Source: Aporrectodea caliginosa
Taxonomy: Eukaryota; Annelida; Clitellata; Crassiclitellata; Lumbricidae
Length of the DNA: 64,000 nt
Assembly (NCBI GenBank): GCA_020284085.1
Contig: JACEVL010000495.1
Span: forward strand, 2,315,028-2,379,027
Reading direction: 5' to 3'
The position numbers and the translations under genes are program-made. Of the stretch, positions 49,601-62,700 are shown piece by piece. How positions within the stretch are numbered: the first letter of the stretch is position 1; each line of letters begins with the position of its first letter. The notes below the pieces were generated by a model. It was not told the DNA's origin. It saw only the letters and a program-made list of their open reading frames with translations, and did no database searches.

Positions 49601-52600
49601 AATATCAGTCAGTTTACGTTATTTTTAGATGAACGGTTCGGCGAAGGACGATAAGACCGGTGGAAAACAAGCAACATCTGCAAATCTTCAGCTGCCAAAG
49701 GTGTGTACACAACACAGTCTATTATACACCCGAAGGTGGCATGATAGTCAACTGTCGATTTATATGGCGCCTGTAGGACGTAAGCCCCTACAGTTGGTGG
49801 ACTCTATAGTGCAGGGTTGGACTGGCTTGCAGAAGCGGCCCGGGAAATTTGGTCATGGGCGGCCCATATTATGGAGCGCAGAAGGCGCGAAACCTTTCAG
49901 GATTAACCGATAAGGGGTCCGAGTGGTGCCCCAGTGCCCCACCGGAGATGCTTCTTGTAACATTTAGTATAAATGAAGAACATTTTAGTTATTAATGGGC
50001 CAAATGACATAAATATTTTAAAATGAAAAGATTAACACATAAACATATGCCTTTTAATTTCTGATTTACCGTAAATTTTTAACTATGTTTGGAACAAACT
50101 GTTCAATTCTGTAGTGCACTGAGCACTTTTTAGTTTATTTCAAAATCTTAACATCAGGATTGAATTAGTAGACAACGTCACAGTATAACAAGCACTAGTA
50201 TAGCAGTTTCTTCAACGTATCACTAGTTGACGCCAAAACGTCAACGATGTCATCATCATTAATTCTGAGAACAAGTTCCTTTTCACAAGCCATCAGCATG
50301 AAAGACTAAACTTGACCGATTAAAAGAATTTTGTAATTATGTCCAAAATGTATTTCAATTTCGAAAATGACCTCTCACAGGCAACTTGTGATGAGGATAA
50401 ATGTCAGCACGAATTTGTATGCCAAAAACAAATTTCAATAAGCAAGACTATGCAAACTGAACTTAAGGAGAACGTGGTAACAGCAAACAATACATTTTCT
50501 GCAAGATTTGCATCTATTTCTGTTACTGTTGCTGTTTTCTGCTATTGGGACTGCTTCGCTATCTATGTCTGTAATTTCAGTGTAAAATAGCAAATTATAG
50601 CCTATAGTCTTCTTCATGAGTAGTTTTGAAACTTTCCAATTTTCTTGCAAAGACCAATAATTCCGTTTGCAGCTGCTCTCTTGTTACACTGTAATTAAAA
50701 TCTTCTGAGCAACTCACTCAGGTGCTGTAGTCCATTACCGAAATTTGTGCACAATTGCTTGGATCCAAACAAGACAAATCTGCATAAAGACTACCATGCT
50801 CAGTGAATCACGGGTTCATACTACTAATAACTTGATCCATTACCATAATATTTTATTGTGAACATTTACTCGAAATTTTCTTTCGTATTTTCAATTGGCT
50901 GGTCTTAAGCAGTTTCCCCTGGCAATATCTTTCTTGATCCAATTCTTTTCTGTTTGAAAGCAGTCTCAACATTAATGTCGAGACTTCTTTTATCTAGTTC
51001 CCTGCTAGCAAGTTCTGAAAAATGTGTAGCTGCTTCAAAAATGAGACCAAAATTTCGATGTATTTGGCATAATTCATTTATAGTATCGTGAACCATCTTA
51101 TAAGGCTCGTATATTGGATGTCCAATTTTGTCCTTGCCGTTTGTTTGGATATTATAGGCCTATATTGAGATAATGGAGTTGTGTGTTCACAGTTTTTCAA
51201 ACACTTTCAAAAGCCAATGCGCTGTCAAAATAAATTCAAACCTGTCAAAGCTTCCAGAAGACTTTTCGCTCTGTAGGCCTACCGAACATCATTAACAACA
51301 ATTCTCTGCCAATATTTCACAAGTTATAAATTATAAAATGAAATAAGATGTAGAACCAAAATATCATGATTTTTGGATCATTTTTTTTTTTCTGGGCGGC
51401 CGGCCCACCGGGAATCTCCCGGTGTCCCGGCGGCCCAGTCCAAGCCTGCTATAGTGTGCAGACTAACACCTGGTCACATCATAGCATCATCTTGAACTCC
51501 GATATGGATCTTATCCTGAAGTCTTCTTGGATTTCATTTCTTCTTTTTCGATCGGATTTTGTCTAGTAGCGACCATAGATGGATGACTTCAGTATTACTG
51601 CAGTTTAGAGGTCAATAGCTTAGAATAGGAAATGGCTGATTCGTAAGGCGTCGGCCTTTCGCCTCCTAGATCTGGATTCGAATCTCAGCGTGTAAAGTGA
51701 AACTGATAATCTGCTGAGTCATGTATCGTAAGTTGTTAATAAAGTCTGATCTGCTAGATTGTGTTTTGTCTTGTGAGCGCTTCACTCAAAAGATCTTCAA
51801 CATTGTACGACATCTCTAATAACTTCTGGTTACAGAGGCCCGAAAACGCCGAAGAAATTGCTGTACCTTACCCTAATACGATTATGACGGGAATTCCGAT
51901 CATTTTCGACATTAAGTTATTTGAGTTTTAGGCCTACTTAACCCGTATTAAACCTCGTACACGATTGCAGCGACTATAATGAATCAGTGCCAAAGAAATA
52001 AACATCCATCATATTCTTGTAAAGAACAATTAACGATCGAACAAAGAAGTAAACGAATTAACGAATGAATGAATGAACGTACGAACGAATGAAAGAGAAT
52101 GCGAATGAATATTTAACTGTGTGTACTATAAAGTCATTGACCGGTGGCAGTCTGTTGTTATCCCGCGCGAAATCATCGCTTGTGCAAAGTCAACAAGTTC
52201 AAGACGCGTTGCAATAGTATCTTCAAAAGTGATTTGTTGCGATTGGGAATGGCAGACCACTCGGTCGACTGTTCCATCTGGTCCAACACCCACAAAACAT
52301 GACCTACGAGGAACTGTCACGTCCCAATCACCCTACCATCCCATTTATCTACGACGTGATTTTGAGTAAATATAAAGACGCTACATAACTCAATCGGGCA
52401 ACGTTTACTGGCAGTCAGTGTTGAATAGGAGCCGTCTCTTCAAGAAAACCGATAATTCAGTCAACATGGATATGAATTGCCAGCGACCTAGTTTTCTCAA
52501 TCTTGGCATACGATGATACGACACCAGGACGCTACATCGCTCTGTGACTTGCCACTGAATGCTGGTGCATGATCAAGCTCCCTTAAGATGGACGACAATG

Positions 52601-53586
52601 TTTTATATGTCTTTCCATATTGGGGCAGATGCGAATCGCAAGTAGGAACCTGCTTTTGAAGTCATGTGCATCAAGGCTGTGCATGTCATCTGAAATTCCA
52701 AATGCTTGCACAAAATTACTGTCGTATTAGGCAAACTATAATTTATCAGAATTTTCATACTGTTTCAAACTACTTGAAGACTACTGTTAAATGCTTTCAA
52801 TTGTTTTAATATGATTCTATTCTTTATTATTTACTAAATAATAATAATAAATAATAAATTTAGTTTTTTTATTACGTCCTCCTTCTCTACGCTCCACAAT
52901 CCTCTCTGGTAGCATCTCTACCACTTTCTCTCACCTTAAAACCTTCCTTTTCTCTCGGAGTACCTTGCACTGGGAGCGCTTCTGAAAGGCTTATGCTATG
53001 AGAAGCGCTTTATAAATGATCAAATACAATACAATACAATACAATTATTTCAAGTATTATGATGAAAGAAATTAAGTGTATTATGTTGAAGGTGCTAACG
53101 ATTCCTCATCTGACGTTACTTTAAATTACCTGAAGACTTTGCTTTGCTTGTGTTCTGTGCGCATCAGTCGACCACTGGTAAATTGGTGAAGCACGGTAGC
53201 CAAGAGGTGGACGTGGCTCAGGTGATGAGGGACCTGAGCGACAGCCTCGAACGAGAGAACGACCTCAAGGAACAGCTGAAGTACTCCGAGGAAGAGGCGC
53301 ATATGACGAGAAAGAAACTGAGCGAACTGGAGGAGGAGAACGAGAGCCTCAACCTTCAGCTGCACAAACTGTCTAATGCAAAGACGATGATGATGAAGTT
53401 CAGCTCATCGAAGAAGCCAGCAGACGGAGAACCGGAAGTCATCACCGAAAGAGAACACGAACTTCGACTGCAGATGGACCTCGCTGAATCAGAGGTTCAG
53501 TGTTCAGTCTTACACACACTTTCAGCATACCACTGCTCCACAACTATCCCTACATCATCATCATAATCATCACAATCATCATTACT

Positions 53587-53625
<39 letters not shown>

Positions 53626-53667
53626 TTTATTATCATCATTATAATCATGGTTTTCATCATCATCATT

Positions 53668-53701
<34 letters not shown>

Positions 53702-56700
53702 CCACCATCATAATTGTCATTATCATCATCATCATCACCATCATGGTTTTCATCATCATTATCATCAGCATCATGAATTGGTGTAATCGTTACCATCAGC
53801 ATCACCGGCATCATCATCATCATCATCATCATCATCGTCATCATCATCATCATCGTCATGGCTGTCATCATCATCATTTTCACCGTCGCCATCGTTATTA
53901 TCATCATCATCGTTGTCGTCTTCCTCGTCATCGTCATAATAATTCTAATTTTCCCGTCCAACTTATCATCCAAAATAAAGTAACTATTGCTTCTAAAAAT
54001 TGCTCTCTATTGTTGAATGGAAGGAACACATATTCGGCCATATCGACTTTTCTAACATTCTGGTCCAGACAGATTTTGTTTTAAGGACATTTTCACCCAT
54101 CCAGTTCTCAAGCACACAACCGGAAATATTTCTACGACTAAAAGATTCTTAATTGGCATAATAATTCATGTCAAAACAAAGCAACTAACGAACAACCAGA
54201 GCGCCGATAATTAGAATAAACAATAGATTGTTGTAATTGGTGCTACTCCTTACACAATGCACCTTGTATTGACCCTGTGATGCACTGAACCCTGGTTCTC
54301 CTCAAAACCCAGGAAGTATAGCAAAACATCCTACGATACACAATTGGAATTTAATGACCTTTTTATTTCGTGGCGTTTGCTCTGATGGCGATGTGCTGCG
54401 GCTAACAATGGTGATGACGACGACAAAGATGGTGGTGGTGGTGGTGGTGATGATGCTGATGACGATAATGCTGATGACGATGATGATGATGGTGATGATG
54501 GTGATGGCGATGATGGGGCGCTGTGTGTTCATATGTGTCCGAGTTTTGTACCTATGAAACTTTGCAATGTAGTCAAAACATTCAACGGTTTTAATCGTAT
54601 CCGACCTGGCAGTGCCATTGTCTATTCGGTGACTCTGCGTGCCAATTAATCCTCGAAGATTTTCGTAAATGGTAGAATTTGTTTATACGTTTTCATCAGA
54701 TGCTAAATCATTCTGGCTTTGTGGACAGTTTTCTTAATCTCCTTGATCAAAGTGGACGATTGCACTTTACATGTTTGCCAATTGGTAGAGTAGGCCCTAC
54801 TGACCTTGTAGATGCTGTGTGTAAACTCAGGCCTACCTACTCTTAGCGCCTTTACGAGGTTCACAAAATGCGCTATATAAATGTTTAGATATATATATAT
54901 ATACATGACGATGACGATGACAATGGCAATTGCTGATGATGGATACATCTGTTCCAGGTGAACGTCCTGAGGCGGAAGTTGAACGAGATGGAGGCATCCT
55001 ACGACGTCCTTCTGGGCGAGGTGAAGCTGATGAAGGTCAGGGTCGAAGGTAAGGACTCGGGTGGAAAGACGACGGACGCAGATGGAAAGACCTACGACGA
55101 GAAGGTGCAGGAGTTGGCCAAGGACATCGAGAGGCTCAAGTGGAAGCTGATGGAGAAGGACAAGGACGCCGACAAAGCCAGATCCAGTCGGTCATCCCTC
55201 CAGAAGAGCCGATCCCTCGAAGACTCCACGTCACGTGATGCGGGCTACAGTGACCACCAGCTGGACGTCCGGAAGCAGATGGAGACCGTACAACAGGAAG
55301 CGAGGATCCTCAAGGAAAAGATGGTCGACCTGGAAAAGGACAATGAACAGCTATCAACGGAAAACAAGCGCCTTCAGATCATGAACGCCGGTCGCACTGG
55401 AAAGAGTGGACCAGCCATCGACCTTGTCAACCAGAATGCCGACCTGGCCAGTAAGGTCAAGCACCTGGAGGCCGAGAACGCCAGTTTGAGGGAGAGCATT
55501 GGGCAACTGGACGAGAGGACCAGTCGACTGTCGAAGGAGGTCGTCAGGGCCAAGTTCAGTGGTCAGTCACTGTCCGAGTCATCGGCCGAGTGGAGGGAAC
55601 TGCGGACTCAGGTCCAAGTCCTGGAGGACGAGTGTCGGGCTCTGCGGCGCAAAGGGGTCGACCTGGAAGCGACCAATGCCAAGATGAAGATGGAACTGGG
55701 GAAGTATCGGAAGGAAGGAGACGGCGAGAAGAAGCGAAAGCAACTCGACGCAGAAACGAAGGAGACGCTCAAGGACCGAGTGGTTGAACTGGAAACGGAA
55801 ATCGGTGAGAAAGAGTTACTGTTTTCCAACCTATAGATAATTTATGCAAGATCAGATTAAATTAACTTCCACGTTTAAATAAGAAGAAATGTAAGGATGA
55901 ACATCATTGAATAAGTAATCGTAATCGTAAATTTATATAGCTCCACATCAAGAGAAACTCCTCAGAGGCGCTCCCGACTGAAAACACCAAACCACAATCG
56001 AAAAGAATGGGTTTCAAACGCTTGCGGAAAAGGGGCAAAGACAGACCAAGTATGCATTCAAACTTAAATAATAATTGCAAAACAATCTCTCTTCTATCAG
56101 AAGACTCTGTAGTGGTCCTCGCAGATATCGTCTCACTATTATCCCTGTGAATCATGTTTGCAGCCATTTTGTGAGGTCATGAAAAGCGGCATATTGGGCA
56201 ATTGGACCACAAGACCAGTAGACTGTCGAAGGAGGTCATGCACATATAATTATACTGACGGATTCTTGAAATATTTTGTGCGTTAATATATTAAATTCGA
56301 GAGTGTCAATATAATTTTTACACTGCTGTGACGGATTCTTGCAATATTGTGCTGCTTATTTATTATTTTCGAGACTTTCAACATAAGTTTTCCACTGCTG
56401 AACAGGCTCGAATAAAATTGTTATCTGAAATTTCTATGACGTCATATAAATGATTCGTCGGGTTATTGACTCGTTTGCAATTGTCAGACGGCTTTCCCGC
56501 GCATTTGGTGCGGAATTTCTTTAGCGTATCGTTGCTGAGTTATCTAGCGGTTGATGGCTTGTGATTTGTTGGCGTTCGCGCATTTGAAACACACGCTTCT
56601 TGCACTTAGGTGGGATGGCGTCCATGTTGAAGAACCGTCAGGAGGACAACGAACGACTGGAGGAGGAGATAACAGAGAGCAGGGAGGACATGAACAAAAT

Positions 56701-59700
56701 GCTGGAGTCATTCCGTCGCAGGGAAAGGGAGCTGCACGACGACCTGGAAACGCTCCAGCACAAGAACGGAATGCTGTCCGATCTACTCGATCTGATTACG
56801 GACAGAGCAGAGTCCACGCAGAAGGAACTCGACAAATGTCGCAAAGAGGGCAGTGTAGGATCTCTGGCCGGAAGTGAGGTCGTCAACGGATGTGACGACA
56901 CGATTGGTCACCCGAAGCCAACGGTTCAGAAGGATAGTCAGGTAATTGTGATAACTCGAGAAGTCGTTAGAAAAGTGTCCTTCAGTTAGAGAATGGCACG
57001 ACACTGCAGGACATATCTCGTGTCGGACATATTATATATCCAGTCTAGTATAGCCTTAATCCATTATGTCTTAATGATTTGTATTATAGCCTTAATCCAT
57101 ATGTCTTAATGATTTCTAGCCTTAATACATAATATTTTATGTCCTAATGATTTCTATTATAGCCTTAATCCATATGTCTTAATGATTCTAATATAGCCTT
57201 AATCCATATGTCTTAATGATTTCTAACCTTAATCCATATGTCTTAATGATTCTATTATAGCCTTGATCCATATGTCTTAATGATTTCTCTAAGTGCCATC
57301 TGAATCACTTGGTAAAAGAACCTACTAAACGCAAAATCGAAATTAAAAATCAGTGACCAGACAAAGCCTCGCAGGATAATCGCATTGCATGCACAGTACA
57401 ATCCTTATATATTCCTTGTTTTCTTCTGTTCGCTCCAGCACAGCTGCACAGACTCAAGCCCAGTCATAGGGAACTAAGGAAGACGAAAAACACGCTCTCT
57501 GCTTTTGGAGATGTATCTGCCCCTCGCTTGGATAACCTCTCAAGCTTCAACTTCATTCATTCAGAGGACTTTATATAGCGCCCTCCAATGTAATCTACTC
57601 AGAGGCGCTCCCAGCCCAACTCCGGCGATGAAGAACAGTTTTCAGATTCTTGTAAGCTAATACTCCAACTAATAGGCCTACTCCTCACATTTTGAAATGA
57701 ACTGTGTCAGAGCTGAAGACCTCTGTTTGATCTGTTTGGGTGATAGAAGCGCGTTGAGGCCCTGGAGCGACTCCTGGCGGAGGAGACGAAGAAAGTGCTG
57801 ACTGCCGAAAAGAAACTGAAAATGTCGGACACTCCGCTATCTGAAATCAAGGACGACACCCGACTAAGACAACACGAGAAGGAAATACTTTTACAAGAGG
57901 TATTGTATTGACTGTACGACATTCGAACTACCAAGCGGTCGGTCTATAGTGATTAATTATCGGTCAATTAAATGGCGCAATATTTACCACAGGCTATATA
58001 GACAGATGCCCACATTTTATGTATGTATTTACTATGAATGTGTAGGCCCCTATTGGCGTGTAAAGCAGGTATATTACGACATAAGATTAGACATTGGGCC
58101 AGTTCTCTGTCTTGTCGTCTGAACTAGTATCGAGCATGGCATGTGTTGTATTGATGTGCATTAAGAACTGCAGATCACAGAGAGATATTCCGTAGCATGT
58201 ATAGCTAAACCCAGATAGGCAGTCCAACACTTTGGTGACCAATTTCATAAGATCGCAAATGCGTTCATGGTTACTGCGTCTGGTAATCATTACCTCAATG
58301 ATTGAGATTTATATAGTGTACAAGCAAAAGCTAAGTCGCGGGAACTAGTTTATTCACAGGCGCTCAGTCAAACAGAATCACTGGGCACGTAAGGTCAGTT
58401 CCAGGTTCAAGATCAGGCGAGTAGACAGAATGACAGCTGCTGCAGTGGACGGTGCTTAGAATTGGAACGGCCAGAGAGGTGAGAGAGAGGAGGAGGAGGA
58501 GGAGCAGGAGGAGCAGGAAGAGAAGGAGGAGGAGGAGGAGGAACAGAATTTGAGGAAGAGATTCTCAGTTATGAATTAAAGAGCTTCGCAGATATAGCAA
58601 GAGGTGCAGTGCAGTCAGTGTTTAGTGAATTACTACGATGAGGGGAATATCGTATCGTATCGTATTTAAGTATTTTGTAAAGCGCCTCTCGTAGGGTGAA
58701 CCGTTCAGAAGCGCTCCCAGTGTGCTAAGCCCCGCGAAAATAAACTGGTTTTGAGAACAGCGAAGGAAGAAGAGAGACTGCCAAAGAGAATTTCAGAGCG
58801 AACAGAAGGAGAAAAAGCATTCCAAAGAGGGGGACCAATAAGCCAGATCAGCATTAATTTTCCCCGCAAGGCATGACGGGAAAGGTCAAGGTCGCCGTTC
58901 ATAAACAAGAGTTATGCATGGCGTTTAGGTTAGACGAATCGTTCGGAGTGGATGACTTTAATCGATCGAAGCCTTGGAAGGTAGATGATTTGAAGAAATT
59001 TAGAACATACAGAAGCCACAAGAATACTTGTCGAGTTAAACATAAACTCGTGGCTGTTGCATTTGCGATATATCAGCAATAATTGTCGGCTGTTGCTGCA
59101 TATGTGGACGGCATAGAACTGGTCGATGTCGACAAGAAATCTACCTTTTCCCTGCTTAAGACCCTGTTATGTTTACGATTGAATCGAATGGTTGACTTAC
59201 ACGCTACCGGATCCGAATAATCTACACGAGGGACAGCTGCCCGAGTCCACAGGAGTTACGAACTGGCATTCTGTAACTACGTCAATATATCGATCACGAT
59301 CAACAAGCGCTGCTATCCAGACTAGCCAATGATTACAAAGAAGGTTGGTATTTTATTCATTCCAAATAGTATATCATATGAAAGCCCTCTCTTCATCTTG
59401 ATGACAGAATATATGCCATCACAACGGATTCGGGAAATACCTCACAAACTTTGGGCGATTCTTGAGAATAGCCTACTGGTGCTGTGAAAGTGCCTATTGC
59501 TCCTGTTTTGCAGCGTAGGGCATTTATATGTGCATTCTGTTGTAAAGCACTTTTATAAGTGGCATCTAAATAAAACCTAGGATGCTGCAGTCTTTCATAT
59601 GAAATCTTTATGACATGTTGTGATTGCTAACAGTTTTCATATAATAAAATACATTGTTGGGAGTATTTGAATATAACTTCACAGAAGAAAAGATGGATGT

Positions 59701-62700
59701 GCATATCCATATTGGGGAGGGGCTGGGCGTGTCTGGATGCGTGTTTTCATGTTTGCTTACCATTTCCGTTTTTACATTGTTACAGTTTGCATATAAATGA
59801 ATTTGCTGTGTTGGTTTAAATTTTAGACCCGAATCGACATGCAATCATGTTGGAGCCCTGCTATTCAAGCTTGATTATTGCTTGGCAACAGGGACTGACA
59901 ACAATGAAGCCATGTACATCAACAGTCAACCATTGCCATTGGATGGCACCATCTGTCAAGAGCGTAGAACCTGTTGTGGCAAAAGACATGGTTATAAGGA
60001 AGCCTCGCTACCATTGTCGGACAGCAGCTACACAGGCACAGTCTGCGCCGTGGCGACTGTTCAATTCTTTGTCATTTTGCCGCGCCATTGAAGGCAACAC
60101 ATTCTGTGGACAAATTGGTTCAAAATCATTCTCAGTTTAAAAATGCGGTTTATCATCAAAGCTCTTTCTGCACAGCAAGTGAACTCACCCTCCCAGATTT
60201 AACGGCTAGTTTAATTACAAGATAATTTTTTACATAATTGATGGACAGCCCCTTGAATATATTAATTCTCGGAATGAATGAATAAATATAATTTAAACTG
60301 CAGTGTTGTTAAACATATTAAACTAGAGGCTAGAGCTTAATACACAAGAATATTATTTATGTGAAGTCGCTACTTTAACACAAAATAATGCTGATTAAAC
60401 ATCATAAAATGCAGTGTTTTTACTAAATACTGAAAACATTGGTTCATTTGAGGTGACGTTACAGTTGTTAAGAACTGTGTAATCTATCATGTCTCTGACA
60501 ATAGAATCGACATCATCAGATGGATCTTGTGTCATGGAACATGGATTGTCTTGAAATATTCCAGCCAAACTCTGCACCAGATTCCGCATCCAGTTTGACT
60601 TTTTTGGTGGAAGATGTTGTGTTTCAGTGGAAGTCTTCATATTTTAACCTGCACTGCATAGCTGAAGTCATCAATGAAACAATGTTTAATTGCTAATAAT
60701 AACAATATCACAGCAAATAATCATTACTGTAGATCAAGATATGTGTAAAACTGTCGATATGTTTCCATTAACAGCTTTCCTATTAACTTGAGATAGTTGC
60801 ATATGTAGTAATGATGACTGCAGATGATCCAGTACATTTTCTTCTGGTTGTAATAGACCCTGGCTATAATTTCAATAGTTTATTCTTAAGCCTCTTGGTG
60901 AACAAAGTATCCATATAGATATGTAGATATGTACGTTTGCAAATAAGAACAAAATACATGCAGAAATTAAAATGGTTTATTCTGTCTGTGAAAGGAAAGT
61001 GTAGGCAATGTTTGTGTGCATCTGGTTGATATACTGTATAGGTTAGAGTAGTGAAAAAGAGTTTTAAGACATACTGTGACTATTTCAACGCTAGAACCTA
61101 TCAATATTAGAATAATTAGAAGGATGCATACAGTGAAACTGACCAATAGATAGATCTGGCCAGGGTGGGGCGGCCACAGATAAAATGCGTCTTTGCATAC
61201 CGCTAGACAACAGGAATTCAGTTAAGTGAAAACAAAGAAAGAATAGTTAATATCTTACCAATTTTGTCCATGACAGACGTACGGACATCCCTTTGGGTTT
61301 GAAGGAATGTAAACAGTTCAAGTGGCGCTGGACATAAACCGTTAGCAACACCCTTGTTGCAACTCTGGACTTCGCAGGTTGTCTTTCTCCAGCGGCACAG
61401 CTGATAATCTCCTCTCCCGCAATTAACAACCGCGCACATGCACTTAATTGCGCATGAGATACCGGTTAAATAATAATAAACTCTATAATATATATAGAAA
61501 TTTTCTATAAACTAGTAACGAATAATATCAAATATTTGCGTCAAAACTAGATCATAACAACGTCGCTAACGGCAGCATTCTGTTTGTTTGTGAACGGTGA
61601 CCTTCACCCCGGAAGTAGAACTGAAATGGCTGCGCATGCGCATTGCTAATGCTGAGCGGGCTTATTGAAACAAGAATACTTGTTGTAATTCGTGTAGGAA
61701 CAGGTTTACTCGTCAATTACCGTAAAACATCTTGTTTAGATAGGCCTACATAATACATTAATTAAAATTTTAATGTGTCAATTTGTATGTCGTATAGTTG
61801 GCTCTGTGCCAGAAGCAGTTGATAGCAGCCAATGATCAGATAACTGGTCTGAAAGGTCGACTGATGACGATGAAAGAATCGCACGAAGACATCAAAGAAG
61901 ACTTCGCAAAGGTCTCCAAAGAGGTTGGTACCGTCTGTACCACTCGCGTTTGCTTAATGTGCTTACTATAAAACGAACTTCTGCGCTGTTAGAAGACGAA
62001 GCTCGTAATAACTGGGATTGCGGTGGTTGAGGTTAATGGTGGTGTGGAGAGCGGGAGGAGTAAAAGGAGTGATCGTTGGTGGTGGTGCTATTGTTGGTGG
62101 TGACGGTGTCATTGTTGATGGTGGTTGTGTTTGAAGAAGAGGTTGTGACGTTGGTGGGAGGAGTAAAAGGAGTGACCGTTGGTGGTGGTGGTGCTATTGG
62201 TGGTGATGGTGTCATTGTTGATGGTGGTTGTATTTGAAGAAGAGGTTGTGACGTTGGTGGGAGGAGTAAAATGAGTGATCGTTGGTGGTGGTGCTATTGG
62301 TGGTGATGGTGTCATTGTTGATGGTGGTTGTATTTGAAGAAGAGGTTGTGACGTTGGTGGGAGGAGTAAAATGAGTGATCGTTGGTGGTGGTGCTATTGG
62401 TGGTGATGGTGTCATTGTTGATGGTGGTTGTATTTGAAGAAGAGGTTGTGACGTTGGTGGTGGTGTTGTCAGTGGTCGTTATGGCGGTTGCTGTGGTGAA
62501 GGCGCTGTTACTTTTGGTGTTGTTGCTGCTGTTTTTGCTATTGGTGGTAATGGTGTCATTGTTGATGGTGATTGTGTTTGCTGTGGTATCGTTTGTGTTT
62601 GTAGTATTGTTGTTGCCAGTGGTGTTTTGGTGGTTGTGTTCTCGTTGTTTTTGGAGGTGTTAGTGGTGACGGTGGTGGTGGTGGTCGTGTGCTCGTCGCA

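Noticed and set aside
50339..50590. An 83-residue + strand frame
   Set aside because: Antisense shadow of the decayed hAT transposase, whose RSFSKLKYI region lies on the minus strand.
51632..51700. A functional tRNA gene
   Set aside because: A- and B-box-like strings are present but no acceptor stem or anticodon arm can be paired convincingly; more likely a SINE head.
53497..54084. A 194-residue Ile/His frame and a 158-residue Met/Asp antisense frame
   Set aside because: CAT-repeat translations within an intron.
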